Program-made: the position numbers and the translations under genes
Shown here: piece by piece, positions 52,129-62,589 of the stretch
Layout: each line of letters opens with the position of its first letter
Position numbering within the stretch: the first letter of the stretch is position 1
Source of the DNA: Chitinimonas koreensis
Lineage (GTDB): Bacteria > Pseudomonadota > Gammaproteobacteria > Burkholderiales > Chitinimonadaceae
NCBI RefSeq assembly: GCF_014353015.1
Contig: NZ_CP060704.1
Location: forward strand, 3,435,001-3,499,000
DNA: 64,000 nucleotides
Direction: 5' to 3'
Notes under the pieces: model-generated
Databases searched by the model: none
What the model saw: the letters and a program-made list of their open reading frames with translations, nothing else
Told to the model about the DNA's origin: nothing

Positions 52129-52390
52129 TTGCTGCACCTCGACGGCGAGAGACCTGTTTCGATCGGATGGCCCGGCCGCGCCCAGGGGCGACGGCCGGAC
52201 GGACTGAGGACTGCGCGCAGGCATGCCGCGGACGGGCGAGGCCATGCCGGGGCCGGGCCGAGCGGAAACGGGACGGGACGCCGCCGGGCGCGTCTCCCGG
52301 GACGGAAAACGGCGCTACGGCGGAACGGGAAACCCGGCCAGCCGGCAAGGCCGCGCCCTCGCCCGTTCGGGCGACGCGCGCAGTGCCTGG

Positions 52391-52627
52391 CTAGTCGCGG
52401 ATGGATCGATGCCCGATGAGGTCGGACATCTGCTCGCGCAGGGAGCGCGGCCGCATGTCGGTCCAGTGGGCGTCGATGTATTCGAGGCAGGCCTGTTTGG
52501 CACCTTGCATGCCAACGGCGGACCAGCCATCGGGAATGGCCTTGCCCACCTGCCAGATCGAATATTGGAGTTCTGCGTTGATCACGACCTCGAACAGCTC
52601 GTCGGTCGCGGTATGGTCGTACGTCAT
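52391..52627 (-). CDS. MbtH-like protein
   Basis: A 78-residue protein of the MbtH family, small partners that bind and stabilise or activate adenylation domains. The central part keeps the family pattern: QYSIW, then IPDGWSAVG, a CLEYIDAHWTDMRPRSL block with conserved Trp residues, and the typical end of the fold. The start at 52627 gives the usual length; an in-frame ATG 12 bp upstream is possible. It is the first gene of the leftward cluster, 262 bp before the chosen NRPS1 start. The codon spectrum is less GC-extreme than that of the NRPS genes. Confidence 0.93.
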   Translation of the reverse strand: MTYDHTATDELFEVVINAELQYSIWQVGKAIPDGWSAVGMQGAKQACLEYIDAHWTDMRPRSLREQMSDLIGHRSIRD

Positions 52628-52867
52628 GCTGCTGCCCATCCTATCCATGCCTCTCGTGAAGACACCAGCGCGCCGACACCGGTGATCGCGGCGCGCCTGC
52701 CGAGCAGGACGGTGTTGCAGTCCGGTCGCGTTCTCGAAACCGATCCATGGCCGGCAGGTCTTGCGAGCCCATCCCGCGATACGGGACTGCGCGCGGCAAC
52801 CATGCCGATCGGGGCCTTCGCCAACGCCCCGGACCGATTCCTGTGCAACCGTTCCTCCGTCCATTTT

Positions 52868-52897
52868 TATATATTTTTTCTTATTTGCTTAGCGCAA
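52868..52897 (-). promoter_or_regulatory. Candidate sigma-70 promoter for the cluster
   Basis: On the minus strand TTGCGC (52897-52892) and TATATA (52873-52868) are 18 bp apart, within the only strongly AT-rich stretch upstream of the MbtH-like gene, about 240 bp before its start. Confidence 0.4.
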
Positions 52898-53128
52898 AAA
52901 TAAGTAAGGCGGACTATACAGAAGCGCTATGGCAAAGCAATGCGCATGACTGACGCATTGCAGCATCTGTTGCGTCCATGCAGAACGCCAGGAGCGAGGC
53001 GGGGCGCGGGTTACAGGCGGGTGGTGACGAGCAGTACGCGGCCTGGCCGACATGACAAACGGGAATTTTCAACCTGATTCCGGACAGGATTTTACGGATT
53101 TCACGACCCGGTTCGATTGACCGGTCGC

Positions 53129-53149
53129 TTGATCGGTTTTATCGATCAA
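53129..53149. promoter_or_regulatory. Perfect 7 bp dyad, possible operator
   Basis: TTGATCG, seven bases, CGATCAA. It lies in low-GC DNA about 500 bp upstream of the MbtH-like gene. A regulator site is possible, but nothing in the window names a binding protein. Confidence 0.3.
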
Positions 53150-53170
53150 TTGAATACCGAGCGGGAAAAT

Positions 53171-53400
53171 ATGGGACTTACATACTTAATTTCCTAAGCG
53201 CGCCTAGTGCCAATTAGCCCCTCTCCCGTGCGCGGGAGAGGCACCCGTTTCTGCCATGCAGAAACGGGGAGGGGCGCCCGGCGTAGGGTGAGGGCTGGTT
53301 CATCAAACCACAGCCCTCATCCGGCCCTCCGGGCCACCTTCTTCCAAGACCGGGCAACTTGGACTGCCGCCCGCGCGCGGGAGAAGGGTTGAGATTGCTC
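53171..53400. repeat. REP-like element, copy left of the receptor/Wadjet segment
   Basis: It begins GGGACTTACAT, contains GCCAATTAGCCCC, the palindromes CTCCCGTGCGCGGGAG and CCCGTTTCTGCCATGCAGAAACGGG, GGCGTAGGGTGAGGG and CATCCGGCCCTCCGGGCCACCTTCT. It is the same order and orientation as 63667-63850, but the ends are more decayed and about 30 bp are extra near 53345. Confidence 0.8.
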
Positions 53401-53567
53401 GACGGCTAGTGCATTTATAAAGAGGCAAGTCTCAACGCCTGATCGAGAATCGACTTAAGCAGACCGTCGATTTTCGGGTCGCCACGACACCGCCCAGCAG
53501 ATGGATTTGCACCACCTTCCAGCGCAACGAGGCGGCCGGCCATTACCTGGCCGCCGCCCGCCCGGCG

Positions 53568-55198
53568 TCAAACCTGGTACTGCCGCACCGACCGGCGCAT
53601 CCGTTCGAGCATGTTCTCGAGCGTGCCGACCCGGCCCATGGCCTGCTCCACCGTCACCACGTTCTGTTCGGTCATCGACGCCACCCGCTCGACGCTGCGC
53701 GCCAGCTCCGACATGGCGCGGCCCTGCTCGCCGGCCGAATGCGAGATGTCGGTCACCATGGCCGCCGTGCCCTGCATGTGCTGGTTGATGCGCAGCAGCG
53801 CGTCGCGCGCCGCCTGCACCAGCTCGACGCTGGCGCCGACCTGGGCCGCGCCGGCGTGCATGCCGCCGACCGCACGTTCCGAGTCGCCCTGGATGGTCAG
53901 GATCAGCGCATCGATCTCGCCGGTCGCCGCACGGGTGCGCTCGGCCAGCTTGCGCACTTCGTCGGCCACCACCGCGAAGCCGCGGCCCTGTTCGCCGGCC
54001 CGCGCGGCCTCGATCGCCGCGTTCAGCGCCAGCAGGTTGGTCTGGTCGGCGATCTCCTTGATCACGCCGGCGATGCGGCCGATCTCGGCCGAGCTCCTGC
54101 CCAGGTCCTCGACCTGGCCGGCGGCCGACTTCACCGTCTCGGCCAGCAGCAGGATGCCCTCGCTGGCGCGGATCGACAGCTGTTCGCCCTCGCTGGCCGC
54201 CGCGCGGGTCTGGCCGGCCACCGCCTGGGTCTCGACCGCGTTGGTCGCCACCTCGTGGATCGACACCGTCAGCTGCTCGACCGTGGCGGCGGCCGACGAA
54301 GTCGCGGTGTTCTGCACCTGGGCCGACTGCTCGATGCCGCGCACGCCCTCGCCGACGTCGCCGGCCGCCTCGCGGACGTGGGCCAGCGCATCGTCGACCG
54401 CCTGCACCGTAGCCTGTACCGAAGAGACGAAGGACGAGGCCATGCGGCCGATGTCGCCGACCAGGTCCGCCCGCTCCATGCGGACGCGGGTGGTCAGCTT
54501 GCCGGTCGACAGCACCTCGCCGAAGAAGCCGGCGATGGTCTGCAGATCGGCCTGCAGCCGCGGCAGGAACCAGGCCAGCAGGTAGATCGCCAGCGCCAGG
54601 CCCAGCGCCAGCAAAGGCCAGCCGGCCAGCCCGGGCGCGACCAGGCCGGCATGGCTGGCCGCCCAGAACAGATTGCTCAGCAGCATGAAGCCGCCGATCA
54701 GGCCGAGCTGCCCGCGCAGCCCGGTCAGCGCCGCCAGCCAGGCCGGCCGGTTGGCCACCACCCGGCCCTGCTCGATGCGGATGCTGCGGTCGCCCCGCGG
54801 ATGCGCGCATAGGCGGCCGAGGCCGTGGCGATCTGCTCGCGCGTGGGCCGGCCGCGGATCGACTGGTAGCCGACCACCCGACCGTCCTCGCGTACCGGCG
54901 AGGCATTGGCGATCACCCAGTAGAAGCCGCCGTCGCGGCGCCGGTTCTTGACCAGGCCGCGCCAGGGCCGGCCGGCCTTGAGCGTGCGCCACAGGTCGGC
55001 GAAGGCCTCCTGCGGCATGTCGGGATGGCGGACCAGGTTGTGCGGCTGGCCGACCATCTCGTCCTGGCGGTAGCCGCTGATCTCGGCGAAGGCCTCGTTG
55101 GCCTCGACGATCACGCCGCGCAGATCCGTGCGCGAGTAGATGAACACCCCTTCGGGTACGACCGTCTCGATGTTGGTGACGGGGAAATCGTTTCTCAT
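53568..55198 (-). CDS. Aer-like methyl-accepting chemotaxis protein (PAS + MA domains; frame break near 54793)
   Basis: A receptor of 543 residues once one base is added to the CCCC at 54793-54796. The AGGAG site before ATG 55198 supports the start. An N-terminal PAS domain (about 10-105) has the Aer-type pattern: YRQDEMVGQPHNLVRHPDMP and WRGLVKNRRRDGGFYWV. It would bind FAD and report redox or oxygen state. Two membrane segments follow at about 160-210, then a HAMP-like region and a signalling domain with the highly conserved hairpin tip (EIADQTNLLALNAAIEAARA) that contacts CheA and CheW. It ends without a NWETF-type CheR tether. No che genes are nearby. It is transcribed away from the jet operon, with 200 bp to the HipA remnant. 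Confidence 0.88.
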
Positions 55199-55403
55199 GA
55201 TGGCTCTCCTGGTCCGTTGGCGGCTGCACGGACCGGCGGACCGTGGCCGCGCCGGCGGCACCTCGCGGGGAAAGGCGGTGGCCGGCTGCAGAACGAACTC
55301 TAGCGATCGCCGGGCGGCGCGGGAGCTAGGTCGGCTACGGGGAGGGGGCTGGGGAATTGCCGGGGTCGGGTGGCGTATGAGGCGGCATGGGCCAGGTGGC
55401 AGG

Positions 55404-55733
55404 CTACTTCCCCAGCGAGCCGAGCCAGACCGTGATCCGCTGCAGCGTCATCGCCCTGAACGCCGTGGGCAGCAGCCGTTCGTAGTCGGCCAGGCCGGCC
55501 CGCATCGCGGCCAGGAAATCATCCAGCGCCTGCCCGATCTCCTGCTGCGCATCGAAGCCGAAGCGGCGCGGATTGGCACACAGGCGACCGCGGGAGATGC
55601 GCTTGTCCGCGACGTCGATGCCCATCGACAAGGTCGCGGGCGTCTCGACCGGGTTGGGTACGACGTCGAAGGCCGGCGCCAGGCGCCAGCGCCGCTGCTG
55701 GTGCCGGTAGATCGCGGCGTGGTTGCGCGGATG
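55404..55733 (-). pseudogene. HipA-like kinase C-terminal remnant
   Basis: The last 110 or so codons before the stop at 55404 resemble the C-terminal end of HipA toxin kinases: PRNHAAIY, then WRLAPAFDVVPNP and a helical tail with ALDDFLAAMRAGLADYE. The N-terminal kinase part and the HipB-type antitoxin are missing, and the upstream frame does not look coding. It lies just downstream of jetD in the same orientation. I read it as a decayed toxin gene. A further frame error upstream cannot restore a full gene because only 160 bp separate it from jetD. Confidence 0.6.
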
Positions 55734-55891
55734 TCCTTGCGCCGCTTCTCGATGGCGTTGCCCCAGGCTTGCAGGCGATAGCCGATCTTGGGATGGATGT
55801 TGTCCGCGTTCAGGCTGTTTTTGGGCGTCTTCGGTGATATGAGTAACCTCATTGAGCTCAATGCAATCCATATCACCACCCCGACAAGCCA

Positions 55892-57067
55892 TCACCGACG
55901 CAACCGGCCGAGCGCTCCGCTCACCCAGTCGAAGCCCACGTGCTCCTGTTCCAGCCGCAGGCCTGCACGGATGCGGTCATCCCGCAGCGCGTCGTACAGA
56001 TCCTGCTCGTCCCACGTGAGCCGGCGCAGGTCGCTGCGTTTCGGCGCGTCCTCGTATCCCCACAACGCCGCATGCGCATCCAGGGTCGCTCGATCCATCA
56101 GGAACGAGGCGGCATGGGGAAAGTAGCCGCGAAACTGATCCAGGATGGCGAAGCCGTGGGTATCGATGTCGCCCCAGTAGTGGATTGCGCATCGCTCCAG
56201 CCAACGCGCCCCGGCCAGCGCCTCCCAGCCGTAGCCGGAGCCGAATATGACCAGCGCGCCGGGAACGTTCGGCAATGCCAGGAAATTGGCTTCGTTTTCC
56301 GTGATGAACACCTGCCGTACATCCAGCGCCAGCCGGCTGAAGCTGTCCGCATCCAGGGCGATGTCCGGGCAGGAGGTGCCGGGTAGCGCATGAACGTCCG
56401 GGTCGAGTATCCGGAAGCGGATGCGCAAGGGTTTCTCTCGAAAACCGTATCGGGCCTCGAACCGGGCAACGCCGGTCCTTGCCGCATCCACGCAGTCCGT
56501 CGGCAGGGCCAGATCGAACAGTTCGGCCAATACGGAACGGTGCGCCTCGATGAACTTGGTGTGCACGCCCGGCACGTTCACCTGGCGCAGATAGAGGCCG
56601 GGACGCGGATGCGCCCTCAGCCAGTCCACCACCGACAGCAGCCGCGGCCATTCGCCGGCCAGCTCGAGCGCCTGCAATGGCCGCCTTTCCAGCCAGGGCA
56701 GCAGCGAGGGATGGCTCTGCCGGCTCGTTTCGATGAGCACGGAGAAACGCGCCCAATCGCGCCGCTTCCCGATCCAGCCGACGGCGTCTTCGATCGAATC
56801 GACCCAGACGCTTGCGGGAAGCCGCTGCAAGCCCTGCACCCGGTGACGCACCTCCTGCCACTCCAGCCGGAACGGGAACCCGGCGGCCAATTCCGATACC
56901 CATGCCCGCACGGCTTCGAAACGATCCGTCAGGTCGGCCGACCCCGGCCCCTTGAGCACCAGCCGCAAGGGGAAGCGCGACGCGCCGCTCACTGCATCGC
57001 GCAGCAATTCACCGCGTTCCCACAACCGCAGCAGCTGAACCTTCAGATCATTGGGCGAGGTCCACAT
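55892..57067 (-). CDS. jetD: JetD, Wadjet nuclease subunit (DUF3322/DUF2220, Toprim-like)
   Basis: A 391-residue protein. The N-terminal half matches the DUF3322 type, and the C-terminal half the DUF2220 type, which has a topoisomerase VI/Toprim-like fold. Likely metal-binding acids are Glu257 in FITENE and Asp300/Asp302 in HYWGDIDTHG. In Wadjet systems JetD cuts closed circular plasmid DNA after the JetABC motor has extruded it. ATG 57067 shares one base with the JetC stop (TGATG), so translation is coupled. It is the last gene of the jetABCD operon. Confidence 0.92.
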   Translation of the reverse strand: MWTSPNDLKVQLLRLWERGELLRDAVSGASRFPLRLVLKGPGSADLTDRFEAVRAWVSELAAGFPFRLEWQEVRHRVQGLQRLPASVWVDSIEDAVGWIGKRRDWARFSVLIETSRQSHPSLLPWLERRPLQALELAGEWPRLLSVVDWLRAHPRPGLYLRQVNVPGVHTKFIEAHRSVLAELFDLALPTDCVDAARTGVARFEARYGFREKPLRIRFRILDPDVHALPGTSCPDIALDADSFSRLALDVRQVFITENEANFLALPNVPGALVIFGSGYGWEALAGARWLERCAIHYWGDIDTHGFAILDQFRGYFPHAASFLMDRATLDAHAALWGYEDAPKRSDLRRLTWDEQDLYDALRDDRIRAGLRLEQEHVGFDWVSGALGRLRR

Positions 57068-60000
57068 CAAGGGCTCGCCTCGGCGCTGCGCGGCGCCATG
57101 GCCGCTTTCTGGAGCCGATATTCCTCGATGGACAGATTGCGCAGCTTCGAAGCCCTGCCCCCTTCGTTATGCACGAACCCGACGCTGGAAACGTACGGCT
57201 CGATGATGTGGATCTTCTGCAGCGGGGTGACGATCAGCAATTGCAGATTGAGCTGACGGAACAGTTTCAGGCCATATTGCGCCGACTCGTCCGAGCCCCG
57301 CCCGAACGCCTCGTCGATGACCACGAAGCGAAAGGAGCGCGAGCGCACCGCACCCCATTCCAGGCCGAACTGGTAAGCCAGGCTGGCGGCAAGGATGGTG
57401 TAGGCCAGCTTTTCCTTCTGGCCGCCGGATTTGCCGCCCGAATCCGAGTAATGCTCGTGCTCGGCACCGTCGGCGCGCCAGCGCTCGCTGGCGGCGAACA
57501 GGAACCAGTTGCGTACGTCGGTCACCTTCGCCGTCCAGCGGCGGTCCTGCTCGGACAAGCCTTCGCGCCCACGGAACCGGTCGATGACCGCCTTGACCTG
57601 CAAGAACTTGGCCTCGGAGTACTGGGCCTCGTCGGAACCGGTCACCGCCCCTTCGGTACAGGCACGCAGTTCCTGCTGGAAATCGCGGATCTCCGCATCC
57701 GGGCTGTGCTGGAATTCCAGCACGATATAGCGGCCGACGTTGTAGTCGATCTCGCCCAGCGACTTGTTGATGTGGGCGATGCGTTCCTTGATCGTCTCGC
57801 GCTCGCGCGCCAGCTGGGCGTTGAAATTGGCGATCTCGTTGATGGTGTTGACGTTCAGGAGTTCCTTGAAGCGGGCGACGAAGCGCGGCAGATCGTCGCG
57901 ATTCAGCTGCGCGAGCAGGTTTTCGTACTCGAACGCGGCTTCCAGGCTGGCATCGATCTCGGCGGTCTCCAGCTTGAACTCTTCCTTGAACGAGGCCATC
58001 GCCTTGATGATCTTCTCGGCCAGCCGGTTCACCGCCTTGGTTTCATTGTCGATCCGGGCTTGCAGCCAGCCGCGCAGGTCCTGCTCGCGGTTGTCGCAGG
58101 ATTCGACCGTCAGTTGATGCTCGCCCAGCGCTTCGGCCCGCAAGGCTTCGAGCGTATCGGCCAAGGAAGCGTCGATGACGGCGCCGCGGATCAGCGACTC
58201 GGCCTGTTCGCGCAGCGATTGCGCGGCGGCTTGCCGCTGAAGCACGTCTCCGCGTTTCTCGAGTGCGAGCCGCAGGCCGTCTTCGGTGGCTTTCAGCGCC
58301 TGCCGCTGCGCCTGCAATTGTTCGTTCAGCTGCTTGAGAACATCGGAGGCCCGTTCCAACTGGCCGCGTTCGTCCTCGAGCGCGGCGATCTCCGCCACTA
58401 CGCTGCGCCAGTCGAGCTCTTCGAAGCGGGTGAATTCCTGCAGGCCCACCAGGGCATCGCGCCGGCCTTGCAGCTTTTTGAGTTCCGCCTTGATGTCGCC
58501 GATCCGCCCCCTTCTTCGCCCAGATGGATTTCGAGCAGCCGGCGCTTCCCCTCCAGCGCGGCGATCTTGGCGTCGTTGCTCCAGCCCAGCACATAGCGGC
58601 TGCGATCGTCGATGCGGCGGCGATCGTCCTTCTCGTGCCGGCCGGTCGGATCCTTGATCTGGCCCGCGCGGGTGATGGCGCGCTGCTCCCGGCGGAACTG
58701 CTCCTGGGTGGCGCAGCAGGCCACGTCGAAACGCTTGGCGAGCTCCTGCTCCAGCCAGTCGTAATAGGGCGAATCGGGCTTGACGGCCAGCTTGCGCACC
58801 AGGGAATCCCGATGCAGCTCCGGCAACGCGTCGGACTTGCGCGGCCGGACGTGGAAATAGACCAGGCGCCCCTGCAGGTGGCTGTCGTCCACCCATCCGG
58901 CCACGGCCTTGTAGTGCGCATCGGGCACCAGCAGCGCCAGGCCGAAGCCGCGCAGCAGGCGCTCGGCCGCGCCTTCCCAGTCGCGCTCGTCTTCACGGAC
59001 CTGGATCAGTTCGCCGGCGAACGGCATGTCCTCGGTCTTCAAGCCCAGCGCCGCGCACAACTCGGTTCGAATCCGGACCTGCTGATCGTCGATATTGCTG
59101 CGCCGCTTCTTCAAGCTGTCGATTTCGGCCGTCAGTTGATCGTGCTCCGACTTGCCCTGGCGCAGGGTCACGGTGTGATCGGTCAGCTCGTTCTGCAGGT
59201 CGGCTTCCCGGTTCTCGACGTCGTCGCGCCAGATCTTGAAGCGCTCCCGCTGCGCGGCGAAGGCCTCGTCGTCGGCGACGACCGCCTCCCCCAGCACGGT
59301 CGCCAGTTCGTCGTAGCGCGTCGCCTTGATGCGGCGCGCATCGCGCACCTGCCCCTTCCTGCCGATGTCGACCGCCAGCCGTTCCAGCCGGTCGCCGCCA
59401 TTGTCGCTGATCGCCTGCCTGAGCCCGTCGATCCGGAGGCTTTGCTCCTCGCGGCTGGCATCCAGCCTGCCGACCTGGCCATCGACCTTGCCCAGTTCGT
59501 CATTCAGCAGACCCAGGCGCTTGACCAGCAAGCCATGCTTCAAACCGGCGAAATGCACGCGCAGGCTGTCGCGGCAGTGGCGCAGCCGGTCGACCTCGAT
59601 CAACAGCTCGCCGTGGCGCTTGCCGTCGGCCACCAGCGGCGTCAGCAGTTCCACCTGCCGTTGCGCCTTGAGCACCGCCTGATGGGCGCGGTTGAGATCG
59701 TCGAAATGCCCGATCAGGGCCTGCACGCGCGGCGCGACCTCGAACGGCTCCAGCATGTGGCTGCGCACGAAATCGGTGAGATTGCCCACCGATTTCATCG
59801 ATACCGTCTGGTGGAACAGCTCCAGCGCCTGGTCGTTCTCGATGCCGAAACGGCGGCGGAACCAGGCGGCGTAGGGCGGAAAGCTGTCGTGCAATTCGGC
59901 GCCCGCTCCGCGCAGCTTCTTGCGCAAGGCGGCGATGTCGCTGCCGAAGTCGGCGAAATCGGCGGCGATGGCCAGCCCTCGCTCCGCCCCAGGAAGAACC

Positions 60001-60454
60001 GGGCGGGCTGGCCCTGGGCGTCCTTCATCCAGAACACCTGGGCCAGGCTCACGGTCTGGTCGTAACCCGCGTTGTGGAATACCCCGAGGATGACCGAATA
60101 GCTGTTGTGGTCGCGCAAGGACACGGGCTTGGCCGTCCCGGTCACCTCGTTGCGCTCGGACTTGTAATGCCCGAGCACGTAGGAGCGCAAGGTGCGCTCG
60201 CGGCTGTCGGCGCCGGCGGCCTTGTTGTAGGCGATGCGCTGGGCCGGCACCAGCAGGGTGGTGATGGCGTCGACCAGCGTGGACTTGCCCGAGCCGATGT
60301 CGCCGGTGAGCAGCCCGTTCCTGCCGTCCAGTTGCAGGGTCCACACCCGGCCGTCGAAAGTGCCCCAGTTGAGCACTTCCAGCCGGACCAGGCGAAAGCC
60401 GGACAATGCATCGTCAACCGCAAAGTCCAGGTCGAACGACGGCGCCTCATGCAT
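57067..60454 (-). CDS. jetC: JetC, MukB/SMC-like ATPase of the Wadjet system (two frame breaks)
   Basis: 1,129 residues after adding one base at 59987-59990 (CCCC) and one at 58507-58511 (CCCCC). The N-terminal head has Walker A GDIGSGKST (51-59). Long coiled-coil arms run through about 59.7-57.8 kb, with a hinge-like globular part in the middle (near 59.0-58.6 kb). The C-terminal head carries the ABC signature SGGKSGGQKEK (57444-57412) and Walker B FVVIDEAFG (57330-57290). This is the loop-extruding motor of Wadjet. AAGGAGG lies upstream of ATG 60454, and the gene overlaps jetB by 8 bp. Confidence 0.92.
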
Positions 60455-61099
60455 CGCGCGCCTCCTTGCCGGAGCCGGCGCCCGACAGCGCGGACCGGTA
60501 TGCCGCCAGCCGGGCGTCGAAATCGGCCAGCCATTGCGCGTCGACGAAGGCCTTCAGGATGCGGCGCACCTCGAAGCTGGCCGGCCCCGCGGCAGCGCCA
60601 CCGGCCGGCTTGAGCCGGTGCAGGAAACCCAGTTCCACCGTCTTGTTGACGACGGTCTCGATCTGGTCGATCAGCCTGGCTTCGTTGGGACCCTCGGGCA
60701 GGAACACCCGGACCAGTTCCACGATCTCGTCGCGGCTCAGGACCAGCCGGGTGTCGCCGCCGCCGGCATCGAACTCGGCGAGCTTCTTGCGCAACAGGGC
60801 CAGCAACAGGCTGACCGGAAACGACAGGGGCCGCCGTGCGATCAGGCGCGGCAGGCGCGGCGCCGGATCGTCGTCCGGCGGCTCGGGCCGGCTCTTGAGG
60901 AAGGCATACCCCTCCGCTTCGTCCAGCACCAGCTCGAGGTTCAGCACGGCCACGTAGTCGCGCACCCGGGACTGCAGGTTCAGCAGCGCCCCCAGCTGCG
61001 CTCGTCGCTCTCGCGGTAGAGCACACCCTTGAGCAAGCCGATCAGCAGTGCCGACAGATCGGGCGCCGGTGCCGGCACGCCGGCATATTCCTCTTCCAT
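60447..61099 (-). CDS. jetB: JetB, DUF4194 kleisin-associated subunit of Wadjet (frame break at 60989)
   Basis: 217 residues once one base is added to the CCCCC at 60989-60993; as written the frame stops after about 38 codons. ATG 61099 follows AAAGGA. The protein shows the DUF4194 pattern: YVAVLNLELVLDEAEGYAFL, a winged-helix-like core with SLLLALLRKKL, and ELGFLHRL near the end. By analogy with MukE it bridges JetA and JetC. The family length is about 200-230 residues, so the repaired size fits. It lies 35 bp after jetA. Confidence 0.88.
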
Positions 61100-61134
61100 C
61101 CGGATAGGATCCTTTATGTTCTGATTTCCCGGGT

Positions 61135-62589
61135 TCAGCGCATGAAAACGAGCCGGGGCAAGTGGGCGGAACGGACGACGGATTCGCCGTCGCTATCCGG
61201 CGCCGACCATTGGATGGGTTCCGGCACCTCTTCGACGACGACGGTGGCGAAGACGTCGCTGCCCAATTGCAGATAGGTCACCAGCTCGGCCAGTCCTTGC
61301 TCCAGCGGCTGGCCGTCCACCAGCTCCCGCAAGGTGATCTGCGCCTTGTCCTGCAAGGCCTGGCGGATATGGCGGATCAGCCGCATCTTGTCCACCACCA
61401 CCTGCTCGAACAAGGCACCGGCATCGATCTCCTCGTCGCCCGCCAGCAAGGCCAGGCCGGCGATCACCGGCTTCGTGGCCGGCGTGAACAAGGGCCGTTC
61501 CATCGCCAGTTCGATATCGGCCTGCGCTTGGGCCATCTCCATGACCTGGCCTGCGGGCGATGCCTCGCGCAATGCGAGAGCCTTGCTTTCGATGCCGTGC
61601 AGGATGTCCATGATGCGGCGGTTCTCCAGCCAGGCCTGGTCGTCCAGGAAGCGGCGCAGCTGCTGCGACAGGGCAGCCACGGTGCGCTGGGTGTGCTCGC
61701 CGGCTTCCATCCAGTCGTAATGCATGCGGCGCGTACGGGCATCGGGTTGCAGCGAGGCCACGGCCGGCAAGGCCAGCACCTGTTCCAGCAGCCCGGTCAA
61801 TTCCTCCTGCCGCCGGCTGGACAGCAGGAAATCCCAGAAAGCGCGGAAGCTCTTGCCTTGATCAGAGTCGGCGATGGCATCGCGCTCGCCCATGATCTCT
61901 TCCAGCAGCATCCCCTTGCTGCCTTCCCACAGGGCGATGCGCTCGCGCACCCGGCGATCCAACTGGCGGAAGTTGTGCTCGACCTCGCGAAAATCGGCGA
62001 GCAGCTCGCGCGCACCCTGCATGAATTGCTGGAAGCGGTCCTTGATGGCCGTGTCGTCCAGCAACGGCATATCGCCGGCCAGCACCCGCGAGATCTCGGC
62101 ATCGATCTCGTCGCGCTTGCGGTGCAGATCGGCGATGCGCCGGGCCGGATCGGCCTCGCTGCCCTCGCTCATCTGCTTGAGCAAATCGAACAGCGTGAGC
62201 AGGCGCGACTCCGTCCCGACGAACTGCCGTTCCGACAGTTGCGCCAGCCAGGCGATGGCTTTCTCGGTGGCAGGCGTCAAGTCGAACTGCGCTTCGTCGG
62301 TACCCGGCTTGTAGAACTTGCGCAGCCAGCCCTTGTCGGCAGCTGCCCAATCGTTCAGGTAATCGAGCGCGGGCTTAGGGAAGGCCGTCTCGCCCAATTG
62401 CAGGCGCAGGGCGTACAGCTCGTCCTCGAGCGATTCGGCCAGATCCGCGGCCGCCGCCACGCGCATATTGGGTGCGATGAAGACGCGGTGCAGAAAGCTC
62501 GCCACCAGCGGGGCATGGTCCGAGCACAGCAACCTCCAGGCGGGGTGGTGGGTGCGCAGCGCGTCGAGGGTAGCGAAGTCGAGGGTCAT
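61135..62589 (-). CDS. jetA: JetA, DUF3375 kleisin-like subunit of Wadjet
   Basis: A 484-residue protein of the DUF3375 family, the MukF-like kleisin of Wadjet. ATG 62589 is chosen because the family starts right at this point (LDALRTHHPAWRLL) and the 530 bp of open frame further upstream do not look like protein. Features are an N-terminal winged helix, KPALDYLNDWAAADKGWLRKFY, and a long middle coiled coil (residues about 185-290). A C-terminal domain around 380-470 contains ITLRELVDGQPLEQGLAELVTYL. It is the first gene of the operon and is intact as written. Confidence 0.93.
   Translation of the reverse strand: MTLDFATLDALRTHHPAWRLLCSDHAPLVASFLHRVFIAPNMRVAAAADLAESLEDELYALRLQLGETAFPKPALDYLNDWAAADKGWLRKFYKPGTDEAQFDLTPATEKAIAWLAQLSERQFVGTESRLLTLFDLLKQMSEGSEADPARRIADLHRKRDEIDAEISRVLAGDMPLLDDTAIKDRFQQFMQGARELLADFREVEHNFRQLDRRVRERIALWEGSKGMLLEEIMGERDAIADSDQGKSFRAFWDFLLSSRRQEELTGLLEQVLALPAVASLQPDARTRRMHYDWMEAGEHTQRTVAALSQQLRRFLDDQAWLENRRIMDILHGIESKALALREASPAGQVMEMAQAQADIELAMERPLFTPATKPVIAGLALLAGDEEIDAGALFEQVVVDKMRLIRHIRQALQDKAQITLRELVDGQPLEQGLAELVTYLQLGSDVFATVVVEEVPEPIQWSAPDSDGESVVRSAHLPRLVFMR

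Larger units (their letters stand above)
52628..53567. other. Intergenic region upstream of the NRPS cluster
   Basis: This stretch of about 940 bp between the MbtH-like gene and the chemoreceptor has no convincing gene. It contains an AT-rich tract (52864-52960), a second AT-rich tract with a dyad (53095-53205) and a REP-like repeat (53171-53400). It must hold the promoter of the leftward cluster. Confidence 0.7.

Noticed and set aside
53207..53392. Small + strand open frame in the REP-like element
   Set aside because: Encoded only by the palindromic repeat and not conserved in frame with the other copies.
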